DNA of 64,000 nucleotides, taken from NCBI GenBank assembly GCA_943737045.1, contig CALSFV010000415.1:1-64000 (forward strand), given 5' to 3'. Origin of the DNA: Parapristionchus giblindavisi (Eukaryota > Nematoda > Chromadorea > Rhabditida > Diplogasteridae). A program made the position numbers and the translations under genes. Under the pieces are notes generated by a model, which ran no database searches, had not been told where the DNA came from, and was given only the letters and a program-made list of their open reading frames with translations. Shown in pieces: positions 31,101 to 43,080 of this stretch; within the stretch, counting starts at the first letter, position 1, and each line of letters starts with the position of its first letter.

Positions 31101-34100
31101 TCATGGCCTATATTCTTTCTCAGGTGTTAACATCAATGACAAAAGAGATAAGAGATGCAAAAAAGAAAGCTCGTGCTCTCTTAATACAAATGATGCCTGC
31201 TGAAGTAGCTAATACTATGTTGAAGACTGGAAGAGTTGATCATTGTCAAGTATATAATATAGATACATTCAATCAATAATCTTCATATTTAAGGCCTTCA
31301 ACTGTGTCACTATCGCTTTTATCAAGGTAATCAATCAATAAATCAATATAATAAATCAATAATTATAGGTTTGTGACTTCCTCGATATAAGTGCATCAGT
31401 TTCTGCAGCAGATGTTGTTGGCTTACTTAATAGGTTAGAATAATGTATATTATAAATAAATAATTATTTCCTTTAAGTGTATTCTCAATGCTCGATGAGA
31501 TTGTCGACCTTCATGGATGTTATAAGGTTCATTCCATTACTGAAATATAATAAATAATATATGAATAGGTTGAAACGATAGGAGAATCGTATATGATATC
31601 TTCTGGTGTTCCATATGCAAATGAATATGATTCAGAAGTTATTGCTGACACTTGTATTCATATGATCACGAAGGTTTATATTTCTATCTTCATTCATTCA
31701 TTTCAATTTGTACTTTCAGTTGAAATCTTCAGCACTTACAGCAGGGACTATCACAGTTAAGATCAAAATCGGTTTGTCTCATCATCATCATTTTAATATT
31801 CTTTGACTATGATAGGTGGATATAGTGGTCCATGTGTGGGAGGAGTTGTGGGTAATCGAACCCCTCGATATTGTCTGTTTGGTGATACTGTTAATTGTGC
31901 CTCACGAATGGAAAGTCATAATAAAAGTGTTAGTTTATATCTAAATAATATAAGTGAAAATATTCTATTTAGCCGATGACAATTCAAATTGGTCAGACAA
32001 TGAAGGAGAAATTAGAAAAGCAAACGAAGAATGCATTCAAAATAAAGAGCAGAGGAAGTATAAAGTTCAAGGTTTTCAATAATAAAAATTATTGATTTAA
32101 ATACGACAATTTAAGGGAAAAGGTGAAATGCCAGCTTATGAAGTAGTAGGAAAGAGTGGAAGGCCTAGATATATCAAATATCCACCTATTAAGGTAAATC
32201 ATTATAGTGTTATCTATAATATTGATTAATTTAAGCATGAAATTGAACGTCCAGAATCGGAACAAACAGAGAAAGATGAATATTTATCAGATGATCATTC
32301 AAGAAGTAATCTATTGAGTCGAATGAGTATTACGTATGTTCCATTAACATCTTTCAATTATAGAGGAAAGAGACGATTAACGAGAGTTAGTCATCTAAAA
32401 GAGTAGTTGAAGGCGTTTCTATCAATGAAAATACATTTATATATAAGAAGATGAATTAGTTTATTTGGTTTGACTGAGAGTAAGTCATAAGAGATATGGA
32501 AGAACCATCATGGTAGGTATCCATTGCATGTATAGAATCATTTAGTAGTCAACATCTATCTATTCCTCTTCCTCTCTATATAGTATTGATTATTCTTTAT
32601 AGTGAAGCAGAATCTCGTTGTTCATCTCCTACTGGAAGTATTAGATCACAAAACTATATTAATTCACTCAATAAGGTATATTATTCACTTTATTCATAAA
32701 TCGATAATTCACCTTTTTTTCAGTCGTTAACTCTTGATTCAGTGTCTCCTGATCTACCGAAACCGTACGTCTGAATAATTTGATTATAAAATAATGAATG
32801 ATATAATCAGAATCAAAAAGGATAAGACAACGAAAGAAAAGTTAGAAGAAGAAGAAGTTGATGAGAATATTTATGAAGAAGTGAATGAAATAATTGAATC
32901 AAAAGAAGAGGAAGAAAGAGTACATAATATAGAAGAAGAAGAGGACAACGAAGAGGTTTATTCATCTATTCAATTTTAAAGAGATATTTCAACTTGGAAA
33001 AATACAACAAAAACTTTTAATTTTAGACATTTTTGATTTTTTGATTGAACGAATCTGCTGACAATGAGTTGTTTGTCTTTTTTCAGTACTGTGATCTTTT
33101 GGTTTATTTTCGTTTCATACCCAAAAAAAAACCTTGGTATTTTTAAATACCAAGGTTTTCTAATGTTTTTTTTTTAATTTTTCAAGTCTTTCAAATGATA
33201 TAAGACGAATGAAATAAATATAGTGATGAATCATAGCATTTCATCTATGCTGAATGATTATAATTTGTAATGACAATTATTCAGTTTATCTCTTCGCCTC
33301 CTGAAGATAATCCACTCACTCCTAGTAATAACGGTATATTTCTAATGTAAATGAGTTATTTCAATGGAAAACAAATTACTAATCAGATAATCGAATAGAA
33401 GATCTTGATACGACATCATTGGCATCAGTTGAATTACCATATACTTCACCAAGAGATATACATCAAAGTGATCAAATAACAACTCCTGTCACTTCTCCCA
33501 TAGTCAACTCTCCACTTGGTTTATTCCTCTTTTCATATTTCATGAAATTTCGATTGATTTGAGGAATCGAAGAGGATCGTAATTCAATATCTGGAAGAAA
33601 TTCAATGGAAAGTCCGAAGAATGTCACTCAAGAAGCTGAGAATCATCCTGTTGCTAAGGTTTGGTATCTTTTAATTCATAAGAACCAAGATATTTAAAGG
33701 GAGCATAACCTCTCTCAATGGCCTCTTCATTGCGCACACTATTTCTCTGTTCTCTAACAACGAGAAAGCATTGCGCACCGAAGAGACCATTGAGAGAGGT
33801 TACACTCTCTTTAAATGTTTCAAATTGAAAATAAAACTAGTGAATCAAAAAAATTAAAACTATTATATTAAGCATTCTTTTATTTTTATTTTTTAACAAT
33901 AATTCAAATAGTTTATCAAAAATTTTCTGAAATCATGAAATGTGTGTAATATGCATGTACTTTGGTATTTCAAAACTTAAAGTGTACTTATAATTTCCAC
34001 TTGAAGTATGTAGATTGGTAAGTCTACTGCAAGTGGTGTATATACTGAAATACATTTCATCAAATGTTCTTTCACTTGAATTAGACTTAAGTAAACTTCA

Positions 34101-34906
34101 AGTCATTGACGTATTTTAAGTAGAAGTTTTGAAATACAAGAGTAATCTAAAACTGATATGAGAAGTGAAAGATCAAACAAAAATTTTAAAATATTCAGAA
34201 AACGAATGATTTTTATGAGAATTTTGTTGCATTCAAAAGCAGTAAAATGCCTAGAGTCATAGAGATAATCAGAGAGTATGGTTAATATACCATTGAATGA
34301 CCTACATGAAGACGTACCTTTTTCTCATTCAGAAAAAACATCGATGTGAGAGAATTTTTCCTTGCAATATATATCATACACAGAAACAATTAAATATGAC
34401 TAATTAAGGTACCAGAAGAGTTGAGTGTTCCAGTGGCGACAGAGAATGTTCATCATGGTCATCATTCAGAAGAAGAAGAAGAGGATGATGATGAACTATT
34501 CAATCATCATTCACATAAAAATGATGAGAAGAATAAACATGTTAGTTATAATGAAAGGTTCAAAAGATACGAAAAGAAGAAGTACTCTCCTAGTTTAATA
34601 CACTCTCTCTCGCATACTTTTCTTCTTCTTTTCGCAGATTTTGAATTGTACAGAATAGATTTAATTAATGTAATGAATACGATTATTTTAGTCTCGATCA
34701 AAGTCTAACAGAAAGTTATATGGAAATCCATTCGAGAAAGAACAAAGAAAACGGTTTATTTTATTATTATTTACTATAATATTATGTCCAATTCTCATTT
34801 CTGATCATTCAGTGAATTTCATCAACAAAGAAGCAAAGATAAGTGTAAATGTGATGAAATTCGTCGTGATGGCACTCTCAAGACCAAAGTTTGCTCTATA
34901 ATGTGA
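28139..34906 (+). CDS. Soluble guanylate cyclase subunit (HNOB-HNOBA-cyclase)
   Basis: The first exons are 28139-28210, 28379-28420, 28913-29014, 29049-29100 and 29257-29377. The haem-NO-binding domain opens [13 protein letters not shown] and keeps the proximal His (LDNIHEYF) and the YxSxR haem-carboxylate motif (HYRSRR). The HNOBA region ([34 protein letters not shown]) and a linker helix follow. The cyclase domain (about 31290-32170) has [20 protein letters not shown] and CASRMES, but the usual FSDIV is FIKVCD, so the first metal Asp is Lys and the second is Glu. It keeps the guanine-specifying Glu and Cys and the catalytic Asn and Arg, resembling the non-metal subunit of a heterodimer. A stop occurs at 32404-32406. 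Alternatively, splicing from 32335 to an acceptor near 32488 continues in phase through at least eight more exons coding an acidic, disordered tail ending at 34906. One of the GCY-31 to GCY-37 group; exact paralogue uncertain. Confidence 0.85.
28470..28891. repeat. GA and CT hexamer tracts in guanylate cyclase intron 2
   Basis: GAGAGG-type sequence at about 28470-28557 is followed by a perfect (CCCTCT)n array at 28704-28891, about 31 units. A short CTCTCC block also lies at 28300-28345 in intron 1. All are between cyclase exons. Confidence 0.93.
33128..33159. repeat. Perfect 15-bp-arm hairpin
   Basis: AAAACCTTGGTATTT and its exact reverse complement are separated by TT. It lies in an intron of the cyclase tail region. 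Confidence 0.85.
33693..33815. mobile_element. Short MITE in a cyclase tail intron
   Basis: Inverted arms GGGAGCATAACCTCTCTCAA / TTGAGAGAGGTTACACTCTC, continuing through GG/TCTCTTC and GCGCA.T. TTTAAA lies at both ends (33693-33698, 33810-33815). Confidence 0.75.
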
Positions 34907-35410
34907 CCTAATTGAACTACCGTATCCAACTACCGTACCCTAATCTTATTCATATTCTATTCTTATTTGTCTGTAGCGTCTTCAATATATACATCATTTT
35001 ATTTGATCTTATAGACATATTAAAACATAATCGACAAAGAATGAAATGGCATGTGTGAGAGAAGAAAAAAGCCCGTTATTGATTGAAATTGATTAAAGAG
35101 ATTAATCGATTGATTGAATGAGTATCTAGAGGGAGGAGAGGGGACAAGAGGCAGTGGGAGGAGATGGAAAGGAAGAGGGAGAGGGGAAAGGATAGACTTA
35201 TCATAAATGAATAAGACTATATATACCTTGTAATGATTCATATGACTAGTTTGTATAATTGAGAAAGATAATGAATATAAAGACTATCTAAGATGATACT
35301 ACCAATGAATAATATCAACTATTCACACCAATTACTTAATATCAATTTCTAATATTATTAGATTATCCTTTTTTTCAATTCGCCAAAACATAATTCCCGT
35401 ATAGGTAAGA
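34907..35410. other. Convergent intergenic region
   Basis: 3' flanks of the cyclase tail (+) and the F-box-like gene (-). A short GGGAGAGGGG tract occurs at 35130-35195. No gene is seen. Confidence 0.6.
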
Positions 35411-37901
35411 TTAAACAATAGATAATGCAGGAGATGGTAATGAATGATTATTGAATGAACTTATTCTTCTACATTCATTATCTTCTTCTTCTTCATCTTC
35501 TTCCATATCTTCATTATCAATAGCATCACATATAGATGGATTATAATAGAAGAATGCGAATGAATATTCGATATTTCTAATCTCAACTGTCATATCAATA
35601 TATCCTTAATATAATGAAATGAATATAATGAGTCTATGAATAGATTGATCACCTTGAGATGGTTCAACAACAAAATCAGTCTTTGCTCCATATGGAGAGA
35701 TTCTTTTTAATGTCTCTTCCATTCCCATTATAAGAGATTGACGAGAGAACGAATCATCATCTGTATATTCCATTGAACAGAAGGAGATCTGAATGAATGA
35801 GAGGTAGAGAGAGGGAGAGAGGGAGAGGCAGAGGGAGAGGGAGAGGTAGAGGGAGACGGAGAGGGAGAGGGAGAACGTTTCGATAAAAGAATACGGTAGT
35901 ATTCAAATATTAAAGAAATTTGGTACTCATAAAATGATATGTTTCATAGTTATAACGATAGATTGATCGAGAGAATGAATACCTGTATGTATAATTTGAA
36001 TGGAATATTAGATAGATTATATAGAGCAAATGCAAGATCTTCAGTAGGACAACGAAGAGGTTCATTCTAAATGATGAAGATTAAGAAGAGATCAAAAGAT
36101 CAAAGATCAAACCTTAATAGAATCAAACATAACATCAATATGAAGTGAAATAGTATCTAGTTTAGGTGTAATAGATGGTCCTATTAATGAAAATAAACGA
36201 GAAGAAAAACCTCCATGAGTATATGGAGAGATATCTGAAGAAAAATCATTATGGTTGATTACGGTATTTAAGGATAGATACGGTAGGAGGATTATGAAAG
36301 GTTACGGTAGTTCAAAGTATGGGATTACGGTATTCAAACTGAATACAGTACCTTTAAAAGATGTGAAAGTATCGATTGATTGGGACGGTTTTTGGTTAGA
36401 TTCTTTGACTAGAAGAGTCAATTCCTTTAATTGATCCTTACACGTGGATATCACTTTTGAAAGATTCTTCTCACTAGAATAAAAGATATTATTGATTGAT
36501 AGACTACAGTATGAAGGGGGCGGAGCTTACTTGAATTGTCTTTTTAGTTTCTTTCCACTTGAATCAATCATCCAACACTCATTTTGATCATCTGACACCT
36601 TCAATCAATCAATAAATCAATCAATAATCAATAAATGACTAGACCAATCTAAGAATCTCTCTATTTCATCTCTCTAAATCTCAATCCATTTCTCATACCT
36701 GAATAGTGTCATAAAAGTTGAAGACGGACAATAATGCACATTTAGATCGTTCGAATGCTCCCTGCAATATATATCTCATCATTACAGTTATATGCGAATC
36801 TCTCCCTCTCCCTCTCCCTCTCCCCCCTCTCCCTCTCCTTCTCCCCCTCTCCCTCTCCCTCTCCCCCTCTCCCTCTCCCTCTCCCTCTCCCCCTCTCTCT
36901 CTCCCTCTCCATCTCCTTCTCTTCCCCTCTTCCTCCATCCATCTACCTCCACTTCTACCTCTCATTCTTCCTCTACATCTTACTTTTTATCCACTTGTTT
37001 ATATCTCTCCACAACATCAATTAATCTACAGTTAGACCTCATATTATGGATATAGATGAGAAAGAGTAATCACAACCAATTATACCATACTATAAGTTAT
37101 GCATCATTGAATATAAATGAGAATGCAAGGTGAGAAGAGGATAGAGGGAGAGGGAGAGAAGGGAGAGGGAGAGAAGGGAGAGGGAGAGAAGGGAGCAATC
37201 CTAGAGGTATAGTTCAATCAAATATTCAGATAGATCGAGTCGATGAATGATTGACAGAAGGAAAGTTGTTAATTCATAATGAAGATGAAGATTTATATAA
37301 GTTTATGAATATTACAAATATTCTATCTATGATTTCTATGTCTATCATTTCTTGTTCGTGTTGAAGTAAGTGGTCGTCTATTCTTTCCCCCCTCCCTTCT
37401 CTTCCTCGGCAAGTTTCCCTGCCAAGCAGGAGTGGTGGCAGTGTAGACCAAGAAGATAGCTCCCTCCCTACTGGATACCGTCCTCTACCTCTACCAGTAA
37501 AAAGTCTTCTATCCCGCAAAGCAATCATACTTCAATGCAACGCACGGACCACCAGCAGGGATGCCATTCACGCCAAAGCTCTCAATTCTTCAACACAACC
37601 CCGAACCCCTTCGGGGGAGATTCCCTATTGACCTCTTGACAAAACGTGTTTAAATCAAAAATGTCTATGATTAACCATTGTTGATCCATACTATTATATC
37701 TATATTAGATATAAAACGTCATGTTTAAAAGGGAAAGAAAATGAGGGTAGAATAAGTTTGAAATGACAAGATTTTCTCTTATTTTGAAGAGAGTTTAATT
37801 GAATAATGAATGATTGATACCTGTAGTGAGAGTGAATCCTCATATGATAGATATGAATCGATTAGAATGAGAAGTTCATATGGAAGATTATCTAATGACA
37901 T
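35411..37901 (-). CDS. F-box-like protein of unknown substrate
   Basis: The first exons are 37901-37821, 36761-36699 and 36598-36531, followed by exons near 36480-36350, 36240-36110, 36070-35990, 35790-35655 and 35605-35411. The N-terminus MSLDNLPYELLILIDSYLSY reads as an F-box (LPxELLxxI...YLxxxDSLSL). This suggests an SCF ubiquitin-ligase adaptor that binds SKP1. The middle has a helical, lysine-rich stretch (NEKNLSKVISTCKDQLKEL) and the C-terminus is acidic (DNEDMEEDEEEEDNE) then Ser/Pro-rich. The ATG directly follows TTTCAG, a likely trans-splice acceptor. No target-recognition repeat (LRR, WD, Kelch, FTH) is obvious. The F-box call rests on about 25 residues and is tentative; exon joins are supported by phase. 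Confidence 0.6.
35800..35878. repeat. GAGAGG tract in an F-box gene intron
   Basis: Imperfect GGGAGAGGGAGA repeat, about 75 bp, between two exons of the minus-strand gene. Confidence 0.85.
36787..36945. repeat. CCTCTC tract in F-box gene intron 1
   Basis: Imperfect CTCCCTCTCC repeat. It is opposite in strand to the GAGAGG tract at 37140-37197 in the same intron, so the two could pair as RNA. Confidence 0.85.
37370..37640. ncRNA. GC-rich, structured island; candidate non-coding RNA or element
   Basis: A stretch of about 270 bp stands out from AT-rich surroundings inside intron 1 of the F-box-like gene. It contains two strong hairpins: CTTGGCA...TGCCGAG (minus strand, about 37412-37433) and CCCCGAACCCCTTCGGGG (about 37600-37618). 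No tRNA, rRNA or SRP motif was recognised, and the open frame on the minus strand is Arg-rich with no family. It could be an RNA gene, a SINE-like element or a horizontally acquired fragment. Confidence 0.35.
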
Positions 37902-37935
37902 CTGAAATCATATATGATTACGATACAGAAGGAGA

Positions 37936-38236
37936 TTGAGAGAGAGGGGGGAGGGAGAGGGAGAGGGAGAGGGAGAAAGGGGAATAGATAGGAGGTGAAG
38001 GTGTGATAGAAGAGAATGGATACCTCTTCGGTCTATGCCAAATGTGAGGACATAAAGGAAAGTAAATGGGCGGAAGATAGTGAGAGAGGAAGAGGGAGAG
38101 GGAGGGAGAGGGAGGGAGAGGGAGGGAGAGGGAGGGAGAGGGAGGGAGAGGGAGGGAGAGGGAGGGAGAGGGAGAGGGAGAAGTAGAAGAGAGGAGGGAG
38201 AGGGAGAGGGATAAAGAGAGGTAGAGGGAGAGTCTC
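37936..38236. repeat. GAGAGG / GGAGGGAGAG tracts
   Basis: Two blocks: 37936-37985, and 38080-38235 where the unit is mostly GGGAGGGAGA. They lie just upstream of the F-box-like start. Confidence 0.88.
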
Positions 38237-38324
38237 GAAAACAATTGCACAAACATTAAATCATGCTCGAAATCGGCCATTTTATAACTGTGATTTGAAT
38301 GTGAAAGTGAAGTATATGAATGAG

Positions 38325-38725
38325 ATAGAATGGAGAGGGAGAGGGAGAGAAGGAGAGGGAGAGAAGGAGAGGGAGAGAAGGAGAGGGAGAGAAGGAGAGG
38401 GAGAGAAGGAGAGGGAGGGAAGGAGAGGGAGAGAAGGAGAGGGAGAGAAGGAGAGGGAGAGAAGGAGAGGGAGGGAAGGAGAGGGAGAGAAGGAGAGGGA
38501 GAGAAGGAGAGGGAGAGAAGGAGAGGGAGGGAAGGAGAGGGAGAGAAGGAGAGGGAGAGAAGGAGAGGGAGAGAAGGAGAGGGAGGGAAGGAGAGGGAGA
38601 GAAGGAGAGGGAGAGAAGGAGAGGGAGAGAAGGAGAGGGAGGGAAGGAGAGGGAGAGAAGGAGAGGGAGAGAAGGAGAGGGAGAGAAGGAGAGGTAGAGG
38701 TAGAGGGAGAGGTAGAGGTAGAAGG
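38325..38725. repeat. 14-bp GA minisatellite with 56-bp higher-order period
   Basis: The unit is GGAGAGGGAGAGAA (14 bp). Every fourth unit has GGGAA in place of GAGAA (about 38413, 38469, 38525, 38581 and 38637), giving a regular 56-bp superperiod. Highly basic/acidic frames through it are translations of the repeat. Confidence 0.92.
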
Positions 38726-38750
38726 GAATGAATGGTTAGATATGAACTAG

Positions 38751-41700
38751 TACATATAAGATGAGGTCAATTGTAATATATACTTCATGACATATCTATA
38801 TTTAAGACTCTAGAGAGATAGTTCATCTAGGACCTCTCACCACCTTTTCTACTTCTCTCAATCCACCTCTACCTATCCTCTCCCACTGGCTCTCCCTCTG
38901 TCTCTACCTCTACCTCTAGCTCTCCGTCCCCTCTCCCTCTCCCCTCTCCTTTTCCTTCACAGAGTCTCATCAAAATACATGACCAAAATCTCTTAGATGT
39001 GAAATGGCATATATTATCTTTTCTGAGTGGATGAATCTATTCCCCTTTTCCCTCTTCCTTTCGTTACCTGGGAAGTGACACATTAGACATTGTACATCAT
39101 TATGAGATATAAATGAGATAGAAGACTATTCACAAAGGGAGAGGGAGAGAGGGAGAGGGAGAGGGAGAGAAGGAGAGGGAGAGGGAGAGAGGAAAGGGAG
39201 AGGGAGAGAAGGAGAAGGAGGGATTACGGTAGGGTAATCAATATAAAGAGGAGTCGTATAATAACATGTGAGCGGAAGCTGATAAGAGAAAGAGATAGAG
39301 TAGATTAGAGAGAGAAGAGAAGGAGAGAGGGAGGAGAGGTTAGGAAGAGGGGAATAAAAAGGAGGGATTATGTTTGATAAGGATGAATGAGAGAATATGA
39401 GATGATGATCAAAGGAGCGAAGGGAATGAATAGGTGTGAATAGAGAAATAGTGTGAAGAGTAATGGAGATGGGAAGAGATTGAGAGAGATTAAAGGAATA
39501 CTATAGATATAGATATAATAAATTTATCTGACCTCGGATGGTATTTTAAGATTCATAATTAAATGTTTAAAAAATGTGATATACTCAGGAGGTAAGAAAG
39601 AAGGCTGCGATTGCTTGATCGTAGCATACAATACTTATGATTTACGAATATGAGACTTAAATACATTGGTACGATGGGTTCAAATAGCACTATTGCCAAG
39701 ATTAGTCCATTTTTGCACAATACTATTTGTCAAAACGATGACTTTTTTGAATGTGATCTATGAGTTTTTAAATATACTATAATAATCAACAGATGATTTC
39801 ATATTTGCAATATCAATACATAAGATGATAGATTTCTATAATACGTATACATACAGTTACTAGACATTAAAGAAGAATCTCTCACACTATACGATTCATT
39901 GACTAATATGTACTATTGAGTGAGAAGATACAAATATCGATCAATAGATACAGTTGATCTTATCACGATATATAAGGTATACGGTAATGAGTCGGAAATG
40001 GATTGATTGAGTAGATAGAGGAAGGATATAGATGGAGTAGATTGATTAGTTTGAAGAAGACCTAATCCCTTAATGACTACAACGATTACGATAACGATTA
40101 TAGGAAAGATGATGAGAGGTACAGAGAGGGAGAGGGAGAGGAAAAGGAAGAAGGAGAAGGAGATGGAGAGAGTTAGAAGTGGCGGCAACAGAATGAATAG
40201 ATGAATGGTCAAAAGGTGAAAAAGAGTGACAAAAAAGATGTGTTGAAGTTGAAAGTAACAAAAGAAGTAATGGAAGAAGTAAATGATGATGAAGGAGAAG
40301 AGAAGAGACATGGACATCATTCATTCTATACATCAAATATTTATTTAACCATATTATTTAAAGTGAATTGAATATATATTGAAACATAAATGAAGAATAA
40401 TTCCTATATATCCTTTCGTATTGATTGAATATGATAAGAAAGTTGTATGACGACTGGATTATATCTATCTATGGCTTATCAGATTACGGTCGATAGAAAA
40501 GATTAGGAGAGAGGGAGAGGGAGAGAGTTAGAAAGGGAGAGAGGGAGAGGGAGAGGGAGAAGGAGGAGTAGAGAGGAAGAGGGAGAGAGGGGGAAGGAGA
40601 GAGGAAGAGGGAGTAGGAGTGTTAGAGACCATATGAAGGTAGTGGAAAGAGTATATAGAAGTGACTAGTATAATTTGTTTCCACATGATTTCTCTTGTGG
40701 AAGTAAATGAATGAATAGAATGAATAGAAGAAGAAAGAGGAAAGGATTGACCTGGAAGAAGAATCAGATGAAGATGAAGAAGAAGATCATATTACAAGAT
40801 CAGAACTATAGATGACAGATTACAAAAGATACCCTTCCTTCCTTCATCTCAGATCAATCCTAGATTTACTCCTCCCTCTACCTCTCCCCTTCTCCCTCTC
40901 CCTCTCCCTCTCCCTCTCTCTCGTTCCTTCAAATCATTTCTCGTATGTCCTTCTGACAGTCAAGATAGGATGGGATAATGACAAATTATAAGTTTATGAG
41001 AATAGATGATAGGTATTGTATTTGAATGAAATATTGAATAGAAAATGAATCTGAGTCAATGAATATGAGAGAGATAATGGAGACAAAACGAATGGAGATA
41101 TAAGAAGGACTAATAGATTGAGATAATTGTAATGAAAGAGAATGAATAAAGAGAAGAAGAGTAATTAGGATGGAAAAGCTTACCCCAGGTGGTATGTAGA
41201 TAAAGAAACACCGATGGGAACAGGAGGAACCAAGGAGGGAGGAGAGAGGGAGAGAGAGGGAGAGAGGGAGAGGGAGAGGGAGAGAGGGAGAGGAGAGGTA
41301 GAAGGAGAGGTAGAGAGGGAGAGGAGAGGTAGAAGGAGAGGTAGAGAGGGAGAGGAGAGGTAGAAGGAGAGGGAGAGAGGGAGAGGAGAGGTAGAAGGAG
41401 AGGGAGAGAGGGAGAGGAGAGGTAGAAGGAGAGGGAGAGAGGGAGAGGAGAGGTAGAAGGAGAGGGAGAGAGGGAGAAAGGGAGAGGGAGAGATAGGGTC
41501 ATTGAAGGTATTGCGCGGTCATAGATCCTAAAGATGTCATCGCTAACTCGAGAAAGAATAAAGGAAGTAGTGGATGTGTGATGAATCACAAATAATACTC
41601 AGAGATTACGGTAGATTTATGATAGAGGAAGTGAAAGATCAAAGATCAATGATGATAGGGAAAATAAGTTAAAAGAGAGATCAAAGATCACGGATGAAAA

Positions 41701-43080
41701 TTGAGAAGGAAGCACCAACAATTATCTATCACTTCCCTTTAGAACTGGGCTGGTTGATTGAAAAATTTTACATTTCGATATTGGAAATCTCTGTGTTTTC
41801 AAGAGGAAATCGAGTATTTCGGAAAGCTGATATTCGAAAGGGAAAAGGTTGTATGTATTTGTATGGTAGGATGGAATATGATTCATTCATAAGACTCTAA
41901 TTCACTATTGATCCTTGTATTACTGTAATTTGATTTTTCACCAAATTCAAATGGGGACTGATATGATGATCTGTATGATCTGTAGTGATCATCGATAGAA
42001 AAGATCTTCAAATTATGTGTACTATCTCTACACTCCATCGACATCGGAACATTTGAGGGATAAACTTTGTGCAAGGCGATGGAGGATGTCGGTTGGCTTT
42101 TTTACCGGATAGGAGGTGATAGAGAATGACGTCAGGATTAGGTAGGGGACAAAATTGTGCGGTTCTCTCATCTGAATGACTGAGAGAACTGTTGGATAGG
42201 ATGAATCCATTCCTATCATATTTTAGTACATTGGAGATTGGGAATAGAAGGAGGGAATAAATAAAAAAGCGAATGAAGTTTGGAGCCAAAATCGAGCGAA
42301 AATTTGTGCTAAACCTAATAGATGAAATAGTGGAATGAAGTAGAAGAATTGAATGTGACAATGAAGTCTGGCTAATTGATAGAAGACTAAGAGGAATCAA
42401 GGTTGGGAGAGACAATGAATGGAGAGGGAGAGGGAGAGAGGGAGAGAGGGAGAGAGGGAGAGAGGGAGAGAGGGAGAGAGGGAGAGAGGGAGAGAGGGAG
42501 AGAGGGAGAGAGGGAGAGAGGGAGAGAGGGAGAGAGGGAGAGAGGGAGAGGGAGAGGGAGACATTCAGAAGGTAGAGGTAGAAAATGATGGTATAAGTGG
42601 TCTACAAGTGACAGTATCTATCTATGAGAAGTAAAGGAATTGAAAGAATTCATTGATCATTAATTCATTGTTAAATTCGATCAGTATCACATAGATAATC
42701 AATTGAGTCAAAGACACATTCCTCCCTTCATCATTCCATTACGTACTAATTCTTTCTTCTTCATTCTTTTTTTGATTTATTTATTCCTTAATTCATAGTG
42801 ACTTTAATTAGAAACTCGTGAGATGAACCATCCATATGAACTCATCAGCTTCCGTATCAATTACCATTCTAAATACAGCTACACCGTAATCCATCACGAA
42901 ACACGTCATCGAAATATGCTTGACGCGAAGGAAATGTCACTGCTTCTGCTTGCGCACTTTTAGCGCGTCACATAGTCTCGAATTTTGTTTACAATTATCT
43001 GTGTTTATTTGCAGTGTCATAGTTATTTTATTGATTCCTATTCATAAATTTTGATTAAGATCTTCTGATGAGAAGCAAAA
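38751..43080. other. Repeat-dominated intergenic region
   Basis: No gene is recognised. GA tracts occur at about 39135-39225, 40505-40625, 41230-41490 (with a period of about 33 bp containing GAGGTAGAAGGAGA) and 42418-42565 (perfect GGGAGAGA octamer). CT tracts occur at about 38870-38960 and 40870-40925. Spacers are AT-rich with short unsupported frames (for example 39913-40320 and 42008-42415 on the minus strand). The last 200 bp precede the PX-MIT gene and contain a TGACGCG / CGCGTCA inverted pair (about 42921-42970). Confidence 0.6.

Noticed and set aside
35020..35241. Short frame next to a GA tract in the cyclase/F-box spacer
   Set aside because: Its middle is repeat-derived and no splice partner was found.
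39913..42415. Hydrophobic or Ser-rich minus-strand frames
   Set aside because: They run into GA/CT tracts and show no phase-consistent exon chain or family.
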